From NCBI RefSeq assembly GCF_018263855.1, contig NZ_CP073318.1:8494001-8558000 (forward strand): a stretch of 64,000 nt of DNA, in the 5' to 3' direction. Origin of the DNA: Kutzneria sp. CA-103260 (GTDB taxonomy: Bacteria; Actinomycetota; Actinomycetes; Mycobacteriales; Pseudonocardiaceae). Both the position numbers and the translations under genes were made by a program. How positions within the stretch are numbered: position 1 is the stretch's first letter; each line of letters starts with the position of its first letter. Below, one piece after another: positions 31,967-40,468 of the stretch. The notes under the pieces are model-generated. The model saw only the letters and a program-made list of their open reading frames with translations. It had not been told where the DNA came from and ran no database searches.

Positions 31967-32437
31967 TCAGCCCAGCAGCTTGGCCCGCACGGCGGCGGCC
32001 ACCCGGCCGCCCTCGGCCCGACCCGCCACCTTGGCGTTGGCGGTCTTCATGACCTGGCCCATCTGCTTCTGCCCCGGCTGCTCGCCCGACTGCTCGGCCA
32101 CCTCGGCGATGGCCTGCGCCACCAGCTCGGCCAGCTCGTCATCGGACAGCTGCGCCGGCAGATACGCCTTGAGCACCTCGGCCTCGGCCAACTCGGCGTC
32201 GGCCTGCTCCGGGCGACCAGCGCCGGAGAACGCCTCAGCGGCCTCGTTGCGCTTCTTCACCTCACGGGTCAGCACCTTGAGGACTTCCTCATCGGACAAC
32301 TCCCGCGCGACCTTGCCGGCCACCTCCTCGGTGGTCACCGCGGCCAAAGCCATCCGCAGGGTCGCGACCACCGTGGTCTGCCGGCCCTTCATCGCCGCGG
32401 TCAGATCGCTCCGCAGCCTCTCCTTCAACTCCGCCAT
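31967..32437 (-). CDS. GatB/YqeY domain protein
   Basis: A 156-residue all-helical protein of the YqeY family, homologous to the tRNA-binding tail of the amidotransferase subunit GatB: MAELKERLRSDLTAAMKGRQ at the start, RMALAAVTTEEVAGK, ELSDEEVLKVLTREVKKRNEAAEAF, and MGQVMKTANAKVAGRAEGGRVAAAVRAKL at the end. It may assist tRNA-related amidation; the exact role is unknown. ATG 32437 is chosen over upstream in-frame starts. It is divergent from the metallophosphoesterase. Confidence 0.9.
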   Translation of the reverse strand: MAELKERLRSDLTAAMKGRQTTVVATLRMALAAVTTEEVAGKVARELSDEEVLKVLTREVKKRNEAAEAFSGAGRPEQADAELAEAEVLKAYLPAQLSDDELAELVAQAIAEVAEQSGEQPGQKQMGQVMKTANAKVAGRAEGGRVAAAVRAKLLG

Positions 32438-32502
32438 GAGCGCAAACGCTACTCCGACGGGCGGCCCGACCCCGATCGAGTAAACGGCCGTACCCTGGAG
32501 GC

Positions 32503-33465
32503 GTGAAGACGTTCGGTCGGATAGTCCTGGGCACGGCCGCCCTCGGAGCTGCCACAGTCGGCTACGCCGCCGCCATCGAGCGGACCCGGTGGACCCTGCG
32601 CGAAGCCACCGTCCCGGTGCTCGCCGAAGGCGCGCCCCCACTGCGCGTGCTGCACATCTCCGACCTGCACATGATGCCCGGCCAACGCTCCAAGCAGCGC
32701 TGGGTCGCCGAGCTCGCCAACCTGGCGCCCGACCTCGTCGTCAACACCGGCGACAACCTCGCCCACCGGCACGCGGTGCCCGGTGTCGTGCGGGCTCTCG
32801 GCCCCCTGCTCGACCTGCCCGGTGTGTTCGTGTTCGGCAGCAACGACTACTACGCGCCCAAGCCCAAGAACCCGGTGCGCTACCTGCTGCCCAAGGCCCG
32901 CAAGAAGCGCATCCACGGCATCCCGCTGCCCTGGCGCGACCTGCGCGCCGCCTTCGTCGAACACGGCTGGGTCGACCTCACCCACAGCCGCCAGACCTTC
33001 ACCGTCGCCGACCAGACCATCGTCGCCGCCGGCCTCGACGACCCCCACCTCAAGCGCGACCGCTACGAAGACATCGCCGGCCAGCCCGACCCCACCGCCG
33101 CCCTCCGGCTCGGCGTCACCCACTCCCCCGAACCCCGCGTCCTCGACCTGTTCGCCGCCGACGGCTACGACCTCGTCATGGCCGGGCACACCCACGGCGG
33201 CCAGCTCCGCATCCCCGGCTACGGCGCCCTCGTCACAAACTGTGAGCTGGATCGCAACCGCGCCCGCGGCGTCTCCCGCTGGGGCGCCCACACCTGGCTC
33301 CACGTGTCCGCAGGCCTCGGGACCTCGCCATATGCGCCCGTCCGCTTCGCCTGCCCGCCGGAGGCCAGCCTGCTCACTCTCGTGCCCCGCAGCAACGGCG
33401 CAGGTCAGGACGGGTCCGGCCGCCAAAGTAGGACCCGATTCGGAGCTGGCGCAGACATCCGCTAG
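32503..33465 (+). CDS. Membrane-anchored metallophosphoesterase (Rv3683 type)
   Basis: A 320-residue calcineurin-like phosphoesterase. An N-terminal hydrophobic anchor (IVLGTAALGAATVGYAAAI) precedes the metal site motifs: HISDLHMMPGQ near 48, NTGDNLAHR near 84, FGSNDY near 110 (GNHD-type), MAGHTHGGQLRIP near 228. A long insert follows the SNDYYAPK motif. It is related to YkuE/UDP-2,3-diacylglucosamine-type hydrolases; the substrate is unknown. GTG 32503. Its position after ponA2/GatB and before tRNA-Pro is conserved in mycobacteria. Confidence 0.9.
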   Translation: MKTFGRIVLGTAALGAATVGYAAAIERTRWTLREATVPVLAEGAPPLRVLHISDLHMMPGQRSKQRWVAELANLAPDLVVNTGDNLAHRHAVPGVVRALGPLLDLPGVFVFGSNDYYAPKPKNPVRYLLPKARKKRIHGIPLPWRDLRAAFVEHGWVDLTHSRQTFTVADQTIVAAGLDDPHLKRDRYEDIAGQPDPTAALRLGVTHSPEPRVLDLFAADGYDLVMAGHTHGGQLRIPGYGALVTNCELDRNRARGVSRWGAHTWLHVSAGLGTSPYAPVRFACPPEASLLTLVPRSNGAGQDGSGRQSRTRFGAGADIR

Positions 33466-33486
33466 ACTTCTCCTCGTTCGATCAAC

Positions 33487-33590
<104 letters not shown>

Positions 33591-33604
<14 letters not shown>

Positions 33605-33620
33605 GTATCTGAGCGACTAC
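33591..33620. repeat. Degenerate direct repeat, copy 1 (at tRNA-Pro)
   Basis: Thirty bases, half within the tRNA terminator, recur at 33975-34004 with 26 of 30 matches (shared pieces ACAGCC, CTGAC, ATCTGA, CGACTAC). It could be a worn junction pair of a tRNA-targeted insertion. Confidence 0.5.
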
Positions 33621-34397
33621 GACTCCCCAGCGGGAACAGCCGATCCGTCGGTGTTGCCCGTGGCCGACCGCAGACCGCATCTGGTTCCCGTAGATCAGCT
33701 CAGCCACCTACGTCCCGCGAGGTCTACTCAATCAACGTGCCGTCATCTGACAGCCGCGGACAATCAAGACCTCAAACCCATTCTGCAGCAGCGCCTTCCT
33801 GGCATTGTCGACGGCGATATGGTCGGCTCACCATCAGCGAGTCAACCTTATCGTTTTAGGACTGAATTAATACCGGTATGCCAGTCCCTGGCGTTGTGCA
33901 TGCGGCTTGATCACCTCAGTCTTGAAGCGTCGCCGTCATCCGACCAGGACAGGCGCGGCGCGAATGGGGACGAGACAGCCTCTGACTTGCATCTGACCGA
34001 CTACCAGGGTGACGTGGCCAGCGTGTGTGATCCCGATCCGGCAGGCACTTCTCGGCCGGCGGGCTGCCGGGCGGTTCTTGCCGTGTTGAGCGGCATTTGG
34101 GTGATTGCTGGCCAGTCTTGGCCAGTGGCATCACGCCCTCTGGTGTCGGGGTGTTTCCGCTGGTTGTGTGGTGCGTGGACCCGGGCACACCATCACCTGT
34201 CCGGGTCATGGGTGAGTATCGGCCCGGTGGCCAAGCACGTACGGCCGGTACCCGCCTTGGAGTGGCATGACTGGGTGGGTGATGTCGGCCCGAGGTAGAT
34301 AGCCCCTCACTACCTACCCGGGCCTTTGGTGGGTGCCGGTCCGAGTGACCGTCGGGATCATCGGGCCGGCACCCGTCTGAGAGAGTCGGCTGTGCCA
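33621..34397. other. Gene-poor remnant region downstream of tRNA-Pro
   Basis: No intact gene is recognised in these ~780 bases on either strand. A short minus-strand open stretch near 33735-33835 (NARKALLQNGFEVLIVRG) looks protein-like but is bounded by stops. AT-rich patches (33845-33890) differ from the genome average. Long imperfect hairpins lie near 34290-34375 (GTGCCGGTCC/GGGCCGGCAC). The overall picture is eroded foreign DNA next to a tRNA. Confidence 0.4.
33975..34004. repeat. Degenerate direct repeat, copy 2
   Basis: Partner of 33591-33620 (26/30 identical), 384 bp away. Confidence 0.5.
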
Positions 34398-34600
34398 TCA
34401 GACCGGCACCACCAGGCCGAGCACGAGCAGGTTCACCGCCCGGCGGATGCGGATGAACTTGCGGCAGGCAATGCGCGCGAGACTCCGGACGTCGTGTCCG
34501 ACGTCAACCGAGTGGGCCGTCTTGTTGTACTTCAGCAGCTCGAACGGGTCACTGGTCAGCGAGTGCAGCCAACTGCCCGGTGGAGATCGGGGTCTCGGTC
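34398..34600 (-). pseudogene. C-terminal fragment of a Pycsar-effector (PycTM)-like membrane protein
   Basis: Minus-strand reading ending in TGA at 34398 gives about 65 residues: SWLHSLTSDPFELLKYNKT, AHSVDVGHDVRSLARIAC, RKFIRIRRAVNLLVLGLVVP. This matches the end of actinobacterial Pycsar-system effector family proteins, in which a helix of the type LsrIavxKfrrlRrAvdl precedes the last membrane helix. No start codon and no N-terminal membrane hairpin are found upstream (34600-34708), so only the tail survives. The cyclase partner is not present. Confidence 0.5.
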
Positions 34601-34708
34601 ATCACGCGGACGGCGTTGCCGAGGGCGCGCTGCGCGATGCCGTGGTGTTTTCACACCGGGGCTCTCGCCCCAGACCCCAAGGCTTCTCTGCGCTCGCCTT
34701 GTTTTGGG

Positions 34709-35194
34709 TCACGGGATGGAGAGGGAGTGGCGGAGGTGTTCGCGGAGGGTGTGGATGGTGGCGGAGAGGTGGCGGGAAGCTTGGGGGTGGTCGGCGGTGG
34801 TGGGGGCGGCGCGGACGGCTGCGGAGGTGGCGAAAAGGTCGTCCACGGCGGTGGTGGCGGCGGTGCGGATGGAGTCGGTGCCGATGAGTTTGAGAGTGGC
34901 CAACTGATCGCTCATGGCGATGACGGTGTCGTGCAGGTCGGCGAGGATCGCGTCGTCGGGGGAGTCACACCAGGTGTCGACGACCAGTTCACGCCAGGCG
35001 TTCATGGTGACCAAGAGGGCCAGGGAAGCCTCAAGGCGTTTGTCACGCCAGTAGATGTCGTCGGCGCGACGGGAAGCGGAGGCCTCGCGGGAACGCTCCC
35101 GCCAGGCGGTGACCAGTTGGCCGAGGACAACGCCGAGTACGCCGATGAGGCCGACGAGGATAGGGACCCAGATGGAGACCTGCCCACTCTGCAT
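34709..35194 (-). CDS. Single-helix membrane-anchored protein of unknown function
   Basis: A 161-residue protein: one N-terminal membrane helix (IWVPILVGLIGVLGVVLGQLVTAW, about 8-31), then a soluble helical domain beginning RERSREASASRRADDIYWRDKRLEA. This type of anchor plus helical bundle is common in accessory regions of actinomycetes, often without known role. ATG 35194. It is divergent from the S9 peptidase (95 bp). No operon partner is seen; the neighbouring PycTM-like tail may be unrelated. Confidence 0.7.
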   Translation of the reverse strand: MQSGQVSIWVPILVGLIGVLGVVLGQLVTAWRERSREASASRRADDIYWRDKRLEASLALLVTMNAWRELVVDTWCDSPDDAILADLHDTVIAMSDQLATLKLIGTDSIRTAATTAVDDLFATSAAVRAAPTTADHPQASRHLSATIHTLREHLRHSLSIP

Positions 35195-35288
35195 GGCGGC
35201 AAGGTAGTCGGACCGACTCTCTTCGCGAAGGGGTCGGGGTCGGTCGTCTCAGGGGCCGGTCAGCGGCTATCCGTGACAGGATCGGAGG

Positions 35289-37097
35289 GTGACGAACCAT
35301 CCTGTTGCACGCGTGCCGGAGCGGCTGTTCGAGGACCCCGAGGCAGAGGGGCGTTGGCGGGCGAGGTTTGAGGCCCGGCGGGTGTCGCTGCCGGATTGGG
35401 CGGAAGACGCGCCGGAGCGGTCGTTGTACGTCTCCAACGCCAGCGGGGTGTGGGAGGTGTACGCGTGGGATCGGGCGAGCGATGAGCATCGGCAGGTGAC
35501 GGACCGGCCGAACGGGACGTTGCACGCCACGTTGAGCCCGGACGGGGAACAGGTCTGGTGGTTCAACGACACGGATGGCGATGAGTTCGGCAGCTGGGTG
35601 GTGGAGCCGTACGGGGGTGGGGAGTCCCGGGCGGCGTTGGAAGGGGTGCACGACGGGTATCCGGCTGGGCTGGAGGTCGGGCGCAGCAGGATCGCGGTGG
35701 GGGCGTCGACCGATGACGGGACGACGATCTGGGTGACCCGGGGCGGGAAGCCGGAGGTCATCTACGTCAACGAGAACGACGGTGGGGTGGCCAGCCTGTC
35801 GCGGGACGAACGGCTGCTGGCGATCTCGCACTCGGAGCACGGGGACAGCCGGCACCCGGCACTGCGGATCGTGAAGACCGCGGATGGCGCTGTGGTGGCG
35901 GAGAAGTGGGACGGGAAGGGCAAGGGGCTGGACGGGATCTCGTTCAGCCCGATAGCCGGTGACCCGCGGCTGCTCGTGTTGCATGAGCGGCGGGGCAAGG
36001 AAGAGCTGCTGATCTGGGACGTCGAAGCCGACAGCGAGACGGAGATTCGGCTGGACCTGCCGGGAGAACTGGCGGCGGACTGGTATCGGGACGGTCAGGC
36101 GTTGCTGATCGTGCACAGCTACCAGTCGCGGACTTCGTTGCACCGGTACGACATCGCCAGCGGCGAGCTGTCCACTTTGGACACTCCTAAGGGGACGATC
36201 GGCGGCGCGGGGGCACGCCCGGACGGGGCGGTGGAGTACTCCTGGTCGTCGGCGGAGCACCCGTCGGCGGTGCGGACGTTGAGCGCCGACGGGGACCGGG
36301 TGCTGCTGACGCCACCGGGAGACAAGGCGCCGTCGTCGCGGCCGTTGGAAGACGCGTTCGTCGGCGACGTGCACGCGTTGATCGCACGGCCGGAGAACGC
36401 CGGAGATGGTCCGCTGCCAACGGTTTTCTCCATCCACGGCGGTCCGCACGCCAACGACGAGGACCGGTTCTCGGCCTATCGGGCGGTGTGGCTGGACGCG
36501 GGGTTCGCGGTGGTGCACGTGAACTACCGCGGATCGACGGGCTACGGCTCGGCGTGGCGGGACGCGATCGAGGGCCGACCGGGGCTGACGGAGCTGGAAG
36601 ACATCGCCGCGGTGCATGAGTGGGCGGTCGAGTCGGGGCTGTCGGACCCGGCCAAGTGCGTGATCAACGGGGCGTCCTGGGGCGGGTACCTGACGCTGCT
36701 GGCCCTTGGCGTGCAACCGAAGCGCTGGGCGGCGGGCGTCGCGGGCGTGCCAGTGGCGGACTATGTCGCGGCCTACGAGGACGAGATGGAGCCGCTACGG
36801 GCCTTCGACCGGGCGCTGTTCGGCGGCTCCCCGCAGGAGCTGCCCGAGCTGTACCGGGAGTGCTCGCCGCTGACCTACGTCGACGAGGTTGACGCGCCGG
36901 TGATCGTGCTGGCCGGTGAGAACGACCCGCGGTGCCCGATCCGCCAGATCGACAACTACCTGGACCGGCTGGCCGACCGGAAGGCGCCGTACGAGGTCTA
37001 CCGCTACGAGGCCGGCCATGGGTCGCTGGTGGTGGCCGAGACGATCAAGCAGACGGCCATCGAGGTGGACTTCACCCGCCGCGCGCTGGGCCTCTGA
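35289..37097 (+). CDS. S9-family (prolyl-oligopeptidase-like) serine peptidase
   Basis: A 602-residue cytosolic protein with an N-terminal seven-bladed beta-propeller (repeated strands such as LYVSNASGVWEVYAWD and LHATLSPDGEQVWWF) and a C-terminal alpha/beta-hydrolase domain from about residue 355. Catalytic triad: Ser in NGASWGGYLTL (about 464), Asp in GENDPRCP (about 546), His in AGHGS (about 578). It has the acylaminoacyl-peptidase arrangement and probably cleaves short peptides. GTG 35289. It shares a bidirectional terminator with dps. Confidence 0.92.
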   Translation: MTNHPVARVPERLFEDPEAEGRWRARFEARRVSLPDWAEDAPERSLYVSNASGVWEVYAWDRASDEHRQVTDRPNGTLHATLSPDGEQVWWFNDTDGDEFGSWVVEPYGGGESRAALEGVHDGYPAGLEVGRSRIAVGASTDDGTTIWVTRGGKPEVIYVNENDGGVASLSRDERLLAISHSEHGDSRHPALRIVKTADGAVVAEKWDGKGKGLDGISFSPIAGDPRLLVLHERRGKEELLIWDVEADSETEIRLDLPGELAADWYRDGQALLIVHSYQSRTSLHRYDIASGELSTLDTPKGTIGGAGARPDGAVEYSWSSAEHPSAVRTLSADGDRVLLTPPGDKAPSSRPLEDAFVGDVHALIARPENAGDGPLPTVFSIHGGPHANDEDRFSAYRAVWLDAGFAVVHVNYRGSTGYGSAWRDAIEGRPGLTELEDIAAVHEWAVESGLSDPAKCVINGASWGGYLTLLALGVQPKRWAAGVAGVPVADYVAAYEDEMEPLRAFDRALFGGSPQELPELYRECSPLTYVDEVDAPVIVLAGENDPRCPIRQIDNYLDRLADRKAPYEVYRYEAGHGSLVVAETIKQTAIEVDFTRRALGL

Positions 37098-37100
37098 CAT

Positions 37101-37163
37101 CAGGGTTTGGGTGTCTCCAAGACCATAGCCGCCCCGGTGTGTGGGTCTTGGAGACACCCGAAC
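37101..37163. terminator. Bidirectional terminator between S9 peptidase and dps
   Basis: Arms 37101-37122 and 37142-37163 pair over 22 bp with one mismatch (GTGTCTCCAAGACC core) around a 19-nt loop. Confidence 0.8.
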
Positions 37164-37167
37164 CCGG

Positions 37168-37644
37168 TCAGGCCAGCTGGGCCTGCCACATCCAGTGGGC
37201 CTCTTCCAGCCTGGCGGTCAGCTCGATGATCAGGTCCTGGGTCACCAGGTCGGTGTCGTCGGTGATCTGGATCCGCGCCCGCATGCGCTGCACGACCTCG
37301 CCCAGGGTGGCGGTGACGGCGGTGGCCACGGCCTCGTCGTCACGCCAGCCGGTGGCGAACTCCGGCACGCCGGAGCGCTTGGCCACGGTGGCGGCCCGGC
37401 CGTCCGGGGACACTCCGATGGCGGAGGCGCGCTCCGCGACCTGGTCGGTGTACTCACGGGCCGCGGCGACCAGCTCGTCCAACTGGAGGTGCACGCTGCG
37501 GAAGTTGCGGCCCACCACGTTCCAGTGCGCCTGCTTGGCCACCAGGGACAGGTCGATCAGGTCGACCAGCGCCTCCTGCAACACCTGACCGGTCTCCTCG
37601 CGCGCCTTGGCGTCGAGCGGACTGGTTATGGGAGCCTTGCTCAT
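37168..37644 (-). CDS. dps: Dps-family ferritin-like DNA-protection protein
   Basis: A 158-residue four-helix ferroxidase that stores iron and shields DNA in stationary phase or under peroxide. Ferroxidase centre motif: KQAHWNVVGRNFRSVHLQLDEL near 37-58 with the His, Asp and Glu ligands. The distal part (TRLEEAHWMWQAQLA) closes the bundle. ATG 37644 has a GAGGAGG ribosome-binding site. The surrounding genes (Ohr, FMN reductase, Fur) form a stress-response neighbourhood. Confidence 0.93.
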   Translation of the reverse strand: MSKAPITSPLDAKAREETGQVLQEALVDLIDLSLVAKQAHWNVVGRNFRSVHLQLDELVAAAREYTDQVAERASAIGVSPDGRAATVAKRSGVPEFATGWRDDEAVATAVTATLGEVVQRMRARIQITDDTDLVTQDLIIELTARLEEAHWMWQAQLA

Positions 37645-37702
37645 AACTGCCTCCTCGGGGTCGGATACGAATCGACTACCCGAGGAGGCGTGGGCCGAAA
37701 AC

Positions 37703-38125
37703 TCAGACGGTCGCGTTGACCGTCACCTCGATGTTGCCGCGGGTGGCGTTGGAGTACGGGCACACCTGGTGCGCGGCGGCGACCAGCTGGTCAGCGGCGC
37801 CCTGCTCGAAGCCGGGCACGTGCGCGGACAGCTCCACGGCCAGGGTGAAGGCCCCGCCGTCCAGCGGCAGCAGGCTCACCTTGGCGGTGATGGACGTCTC
37901 CGGCAGCTTGATCTTCTGGGTGCGGGCGACCGCCTGCATCGCGCTGTGGAAGCAGGCCGCGTAGCCGGCGGCGAACAGCTGCTCCGGGTTGGTCTTGTCA
38001 CCGCCGGGGCCGCCGAGCTCCTTCGGGATCGACAGCACCTCGTCGATCACGCCGTCGGAGGAGCGGACCTCCCCGTTGCGGCCCTCGCCGATCGCGATCG
38101 CCTCGGCGGTGTACAGCGCTGCCAT
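37703..38125 (-). CDS. ohr: Organic hydroperoxide resistance protein (Ohr/OsmC family)
   Basis: A 140-residue thiol peroxidase that reduces organic hydroperoxides. The two redox Cys are in GYAACFHSAM (about residue 60) and HQVCPYSNATRGN (about 125), and NPEQLFAAGYAACF is the family signature. ATG 38125 (MAALYTAEAIA) has a GAGGAGA ribosome-binding site and is preferred to the longer frame from 38206, which overlaps the upstream gene. No OhrR gene is adjacent. Confidence 0.93.
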   Translation of the reverse strand: MAALYTAEAIAIGEGRNGEVRSSDGVIDEVLSIPKELGGPGGDKTNPEQLFAAGYAACFHSAMQAVARTQKIKLPETSITAKVSLLPLDGGAFTLAVELSAHVPGFEQGAADQLVAAAHQVCPYSNATRGNIEVTVNATV

Positions 38126-38177
38126 CGTCTTCTCCTCAACGTTGAAGTTACTGATGGGTACAACGCCTCGGCGCGGC

Positions 38178-38753
38178 TCAATGAAGCCGGTGGTGACCGA
38201 CCTCACCGAGGGCGAACTCCGCGACCTGCCGGCCGACCAGCCGCAACGAGTCGTACGCCCGCTGATCGGAGCAGGTGCCGTCGGCCTCGAAGCGCACTTC
38301 CGCAGTGTTCAGCGGCACGCCCAGCGGCGTCGGCCAGCCACGCAAGGAGTGCACGATCGAGCGAAGCGCGGTCAGCGTGCTCACGGCCGCCTGCCAGCCC
38401 ATGGCGCTGGTCACGCAGCCGACCGCGCGGCCGTCCAGGTACGGGTGCGGATCGCCGCTGAGGTCCTGCACGTAGTCCAGGGCGTTCTTGACCAGCCCGG
38501 ACAGCGAGCCGTGGTAGCCGGGCGAGACCAGCACCACGCCGTCGGCCTCGCGCAGCAGCTCGATCAGCCGCTGCGCCGCCTCGGGGCGCTCGGGCACGGC
38601 CGGGTCGTAGAACGGCAGGATCAGGTCGGTTCCGGTGATGGCGATGGTCTTCGCGCCCGCCTCCTGCGCGCCCGACAACGCCACGTGCAGCGCCCGTTCG
38701 GACTGCGAGTCGGCCCGCAGCGAGCCGCCGATCCCCACCACCGTCACCGTCAT
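38178..38753 (-). CDS. NADPH-dependent FMN reductase
   Basis: A 191-residue flavodoxin-like reductase. The FMN phosphate loop is GIGGSLRADSQSERAL (residues 7-22), the family signature SPGYHGSLSGLVKNALDYV lies near 77-95, and CVTSAMGWQAAVSTLTALR near 112. It supplies reduced flavin or reduces quinones. ATG 38753. It is 52 bp upstream of ohr on the same strand, so possibly co-transcribed. Confidence 0.9.
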   Translation of the reverse strand: MTVTVVGIGGSLRADSQSERALHVALSGAQEAGAKTIAITGTDLILPFYDPAVPERPEAAQRLIELLREADGVVLVSPGYHGSLSGLVKNALDYVQDLSGDPHPYLDGRAVGCVTSAMGWQAAVSTLTALRSIVHSLRGWPTPLGVPLNTAEVRFEADGTCSDQRAYDSLRLVGRQVAEFALGEVGHHRLH

Positions 38754-38833
38754 ACGTCCACGGTACGAGCTACAGCGCGGTAGAGGTCAAGTTCTCTCGC
38801 CTTGGACCCTACCCGCCGGTAGTGTCCTCAATC

Positions 38834-39955
38834 ATGGCGAGCCTCGCGCAGTCCGTCCCGCTCCACTGGCAGGCCAAGATGTTGCGGGCGCTGTTCGCCC
38901 TGCCCACGCCGGTGCGGCGGCTGCTGGCCGGCACGCCGGTCCGACTCGACGGCCAGACTCTGGACGTGGACGCGCAGCTGCTGCTGAAGATGCAGCAGCT
39001 GACCGGCACGGAGCTGCACGGCACGAGCGTGGCGGCGGCTCGGGCCTCGATCCGCGGCGGCCGCGAACTCGTCGGCGGTCCGACCATCGAGCCGGTCACG
39101 ACCAAGGATCTGCTGCTGCCCAACGACATCCCGGCCCGCCTGTACCGTCCGGGCGAGCTGCCGGAGGGCTCCCCGCTGCTGGTCTTCTTCCACGGCGGCG
39201 GTTTTGTCATCGGCGACATCGACAGCCACGACCAGCTGTGCCGGTTCCTCGCCCGCAACGCCGGCGTGCGGGTGCTGTCGGTCGGCTACCGGCTCGCCCC
39301 GGAGGACCCGTTCCCGGCGGCGGTCGACGACTGCCTGACCGCGTTCAAGTGGGCCGCGGCCGAGGCCACCGCACTCGGCGCGGACCCGAAGCTGATCGCC
39401 CTGGGCGGCGACAGCGCGGGCGGCAACCTGGCCGCCGTCACGGCGTTGCAGGTGGCCTCGGGCAACGCCCGCCCGGTGTTCCTGCTGCTGCTCTACCCGA
39501 CCGTGGACGCCACGACCCGCCGCCGCTCGCGGGACTTGTTCGCCGACGGCTACTTCCTCACCGACGCCGGCATGGACTGGTTCATGGAGCGCTACGTGCC
39601 GGACCCGGACGTCCGGCCGGACCCACGGGTGTCGCCGCTGCTGGCCGAAGACCTCAGTGGCCTGCCGCCGACCTACATCGCGACGGCCGGCTTCGACCCG
39701 CTGCGCGACGAGGGCGAACTGTTCGCCCGCCGGGTCGCGGAGGCCGGCGTGCCGGTTGTGCTGCGTCGGCACGAGGGCCTGTTCCACGGTTTCGCGAGCA
39801 TGACCGGGCTGGGGCGCGGCTTCAAGGAGGCAACCCTGGAGGCGGCCAGCGCGCTGCGGACCGGGCTGGCCATCGGCCGCAACGGCCGGCCGCGGCGCAA
39901 GGCGGTCAACGCCGAGGAGCTGAACGGCTACCCGGTCGGCGAGTGGCTGGCCTGA
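38834..39955 (+). CDS. Alpha/beta hydrolase, hormone-sensitive-lipase (HSL) esterase family
   Basis: A 373-residue carboxylesterase. HSL signature VFFHGGGFVIGDIDSHD near 120 (oxyanion hole HGGG), nucleophile in ALGGDSAGGNLAAV near 195, Asp in GFDPLRDEGE near 288, His in HEGLFHGF near 318. The substrate is unknown. ATG 38834 is preferred; GTG 38822 is an alternative in frame. CTACC-cgcc-GGTAG (38809-38822) just upstream is a possible operator. Its 3' end overlaps the convergent Fur gene by 28 bp. Confidence 0.92.
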   Translation: MASLAQSVPLHWQAKMLRALFALPTPVRRLLAGTPVRLDGQTLDVDAQLLLKMQQLTGTELHGTSVAAARASIRGGRELVGGPTIEPVTTKDLLLPNDIPARLYRPGELPEGSPLLVFFHGGGFVIGDIDSHDQLCRFLARNAGVRVLSVGYRLAPEDPFPAAVDDCLTAFKWAAAEATALGADPKLIALGGDSAGGNLAAVTALQVASGNARPVFLLLLYPTVDATTRRRSRDLFADGYFLTDAGMDWFMERYVPDPDVRPDPRVSPLLAEDLSGLPPTYIATAGFDPLRDEGELFARRVAEAGVPVVLRRHEGLFHGFASMTGLGRGFKEATLEAASALRTGLAIGRNGRPRRKAVNAEELNGYPVGEWLA

Positions 39956-40386
39956 GCCAGCTGGCAGTCCGGGCAGTAGCCCCAGAACACCACCTCGGCC
40001 TCGGCGATCGCGAAGCCCTTCGAGTCGGACGGCTCCAGGCACGGAGCCGGGCCGACCACGCAGTCCACGTCCTCGGTGCGGCCGCAGCCGCGGCACACCA
40101 TGTGGTGATGGTTGTCACCGGTGCGCGTCTCGAACCGGGCCGGCGAGCCGGCGGGCTCGATCTTACGCACCAGGTCGGCGCGCACGCAGGCGTTGAGCAC
40201 GTCGTACACGGCCTGCGTGGACACCGAGCCGATCTGGTCCCGCACGCCGGTGCTCACCTGGTCGGCGGTGGTGTGCGGGTGGCCGGCCAGCCATTCCAGG
40301 ACGGCCAGCCGGGGCGCGGTCACCCGTAACCCCGCGGTGCGCAGCTGGCGCCGCAGGGTCTCCACGCGTGATCCGTCGGTATCCAT
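39928..40386 (-). CDS. Fur-family metalloregulator (FurA-like)
   Basis: A 152-residue winged-helix repressor: RVTAPRLAVLEWLAGHPHTTADQV HTH, TQAVYDVLNACVRADLVRKIE recognition region, the regulatory metal site GDNHHHMVCRGCG, and the second Cys pair GYCPDC for structural zinc. It is of the FurA/CatR branch that often controls katG, which is not adjacent here. It is divergent from an MFS gene across 82 bp, which could contain its box (GAATCAGACAAGAATTC at 40413-40429). Confidence 0.9.
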   Translation of the reverse strand: MDTDGSRVETLRRQLRTAGLRVTAPRLAVLEWLAGHPHTTADQVSTGVRDQIGSVSTQAVYDVLNACVRADLVRKIEPAGSPARFETRTGDNHHHMVCRGCGRTEDVDCVVGPAPCLEPSDSKGFAIAEAEVVFWGYCPDCQLAQASHSPTG

Positions 40387-40468
40387 GTCCAGACCAGCTC
40401 ACCACGCTTTCTGGAATCAGACAAGAATTCGGTTGCGCCGACGGCTGTGTACCTAGTGAAGTCGGCGT

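Noticed and set aside
33651..34298. 215-codon plus-strand frame after tRNA-Pro
   Set aside because: No recognisable domain, irregular composition, and it crosses the degenerate repeat; more likely chance or eroded DNA.
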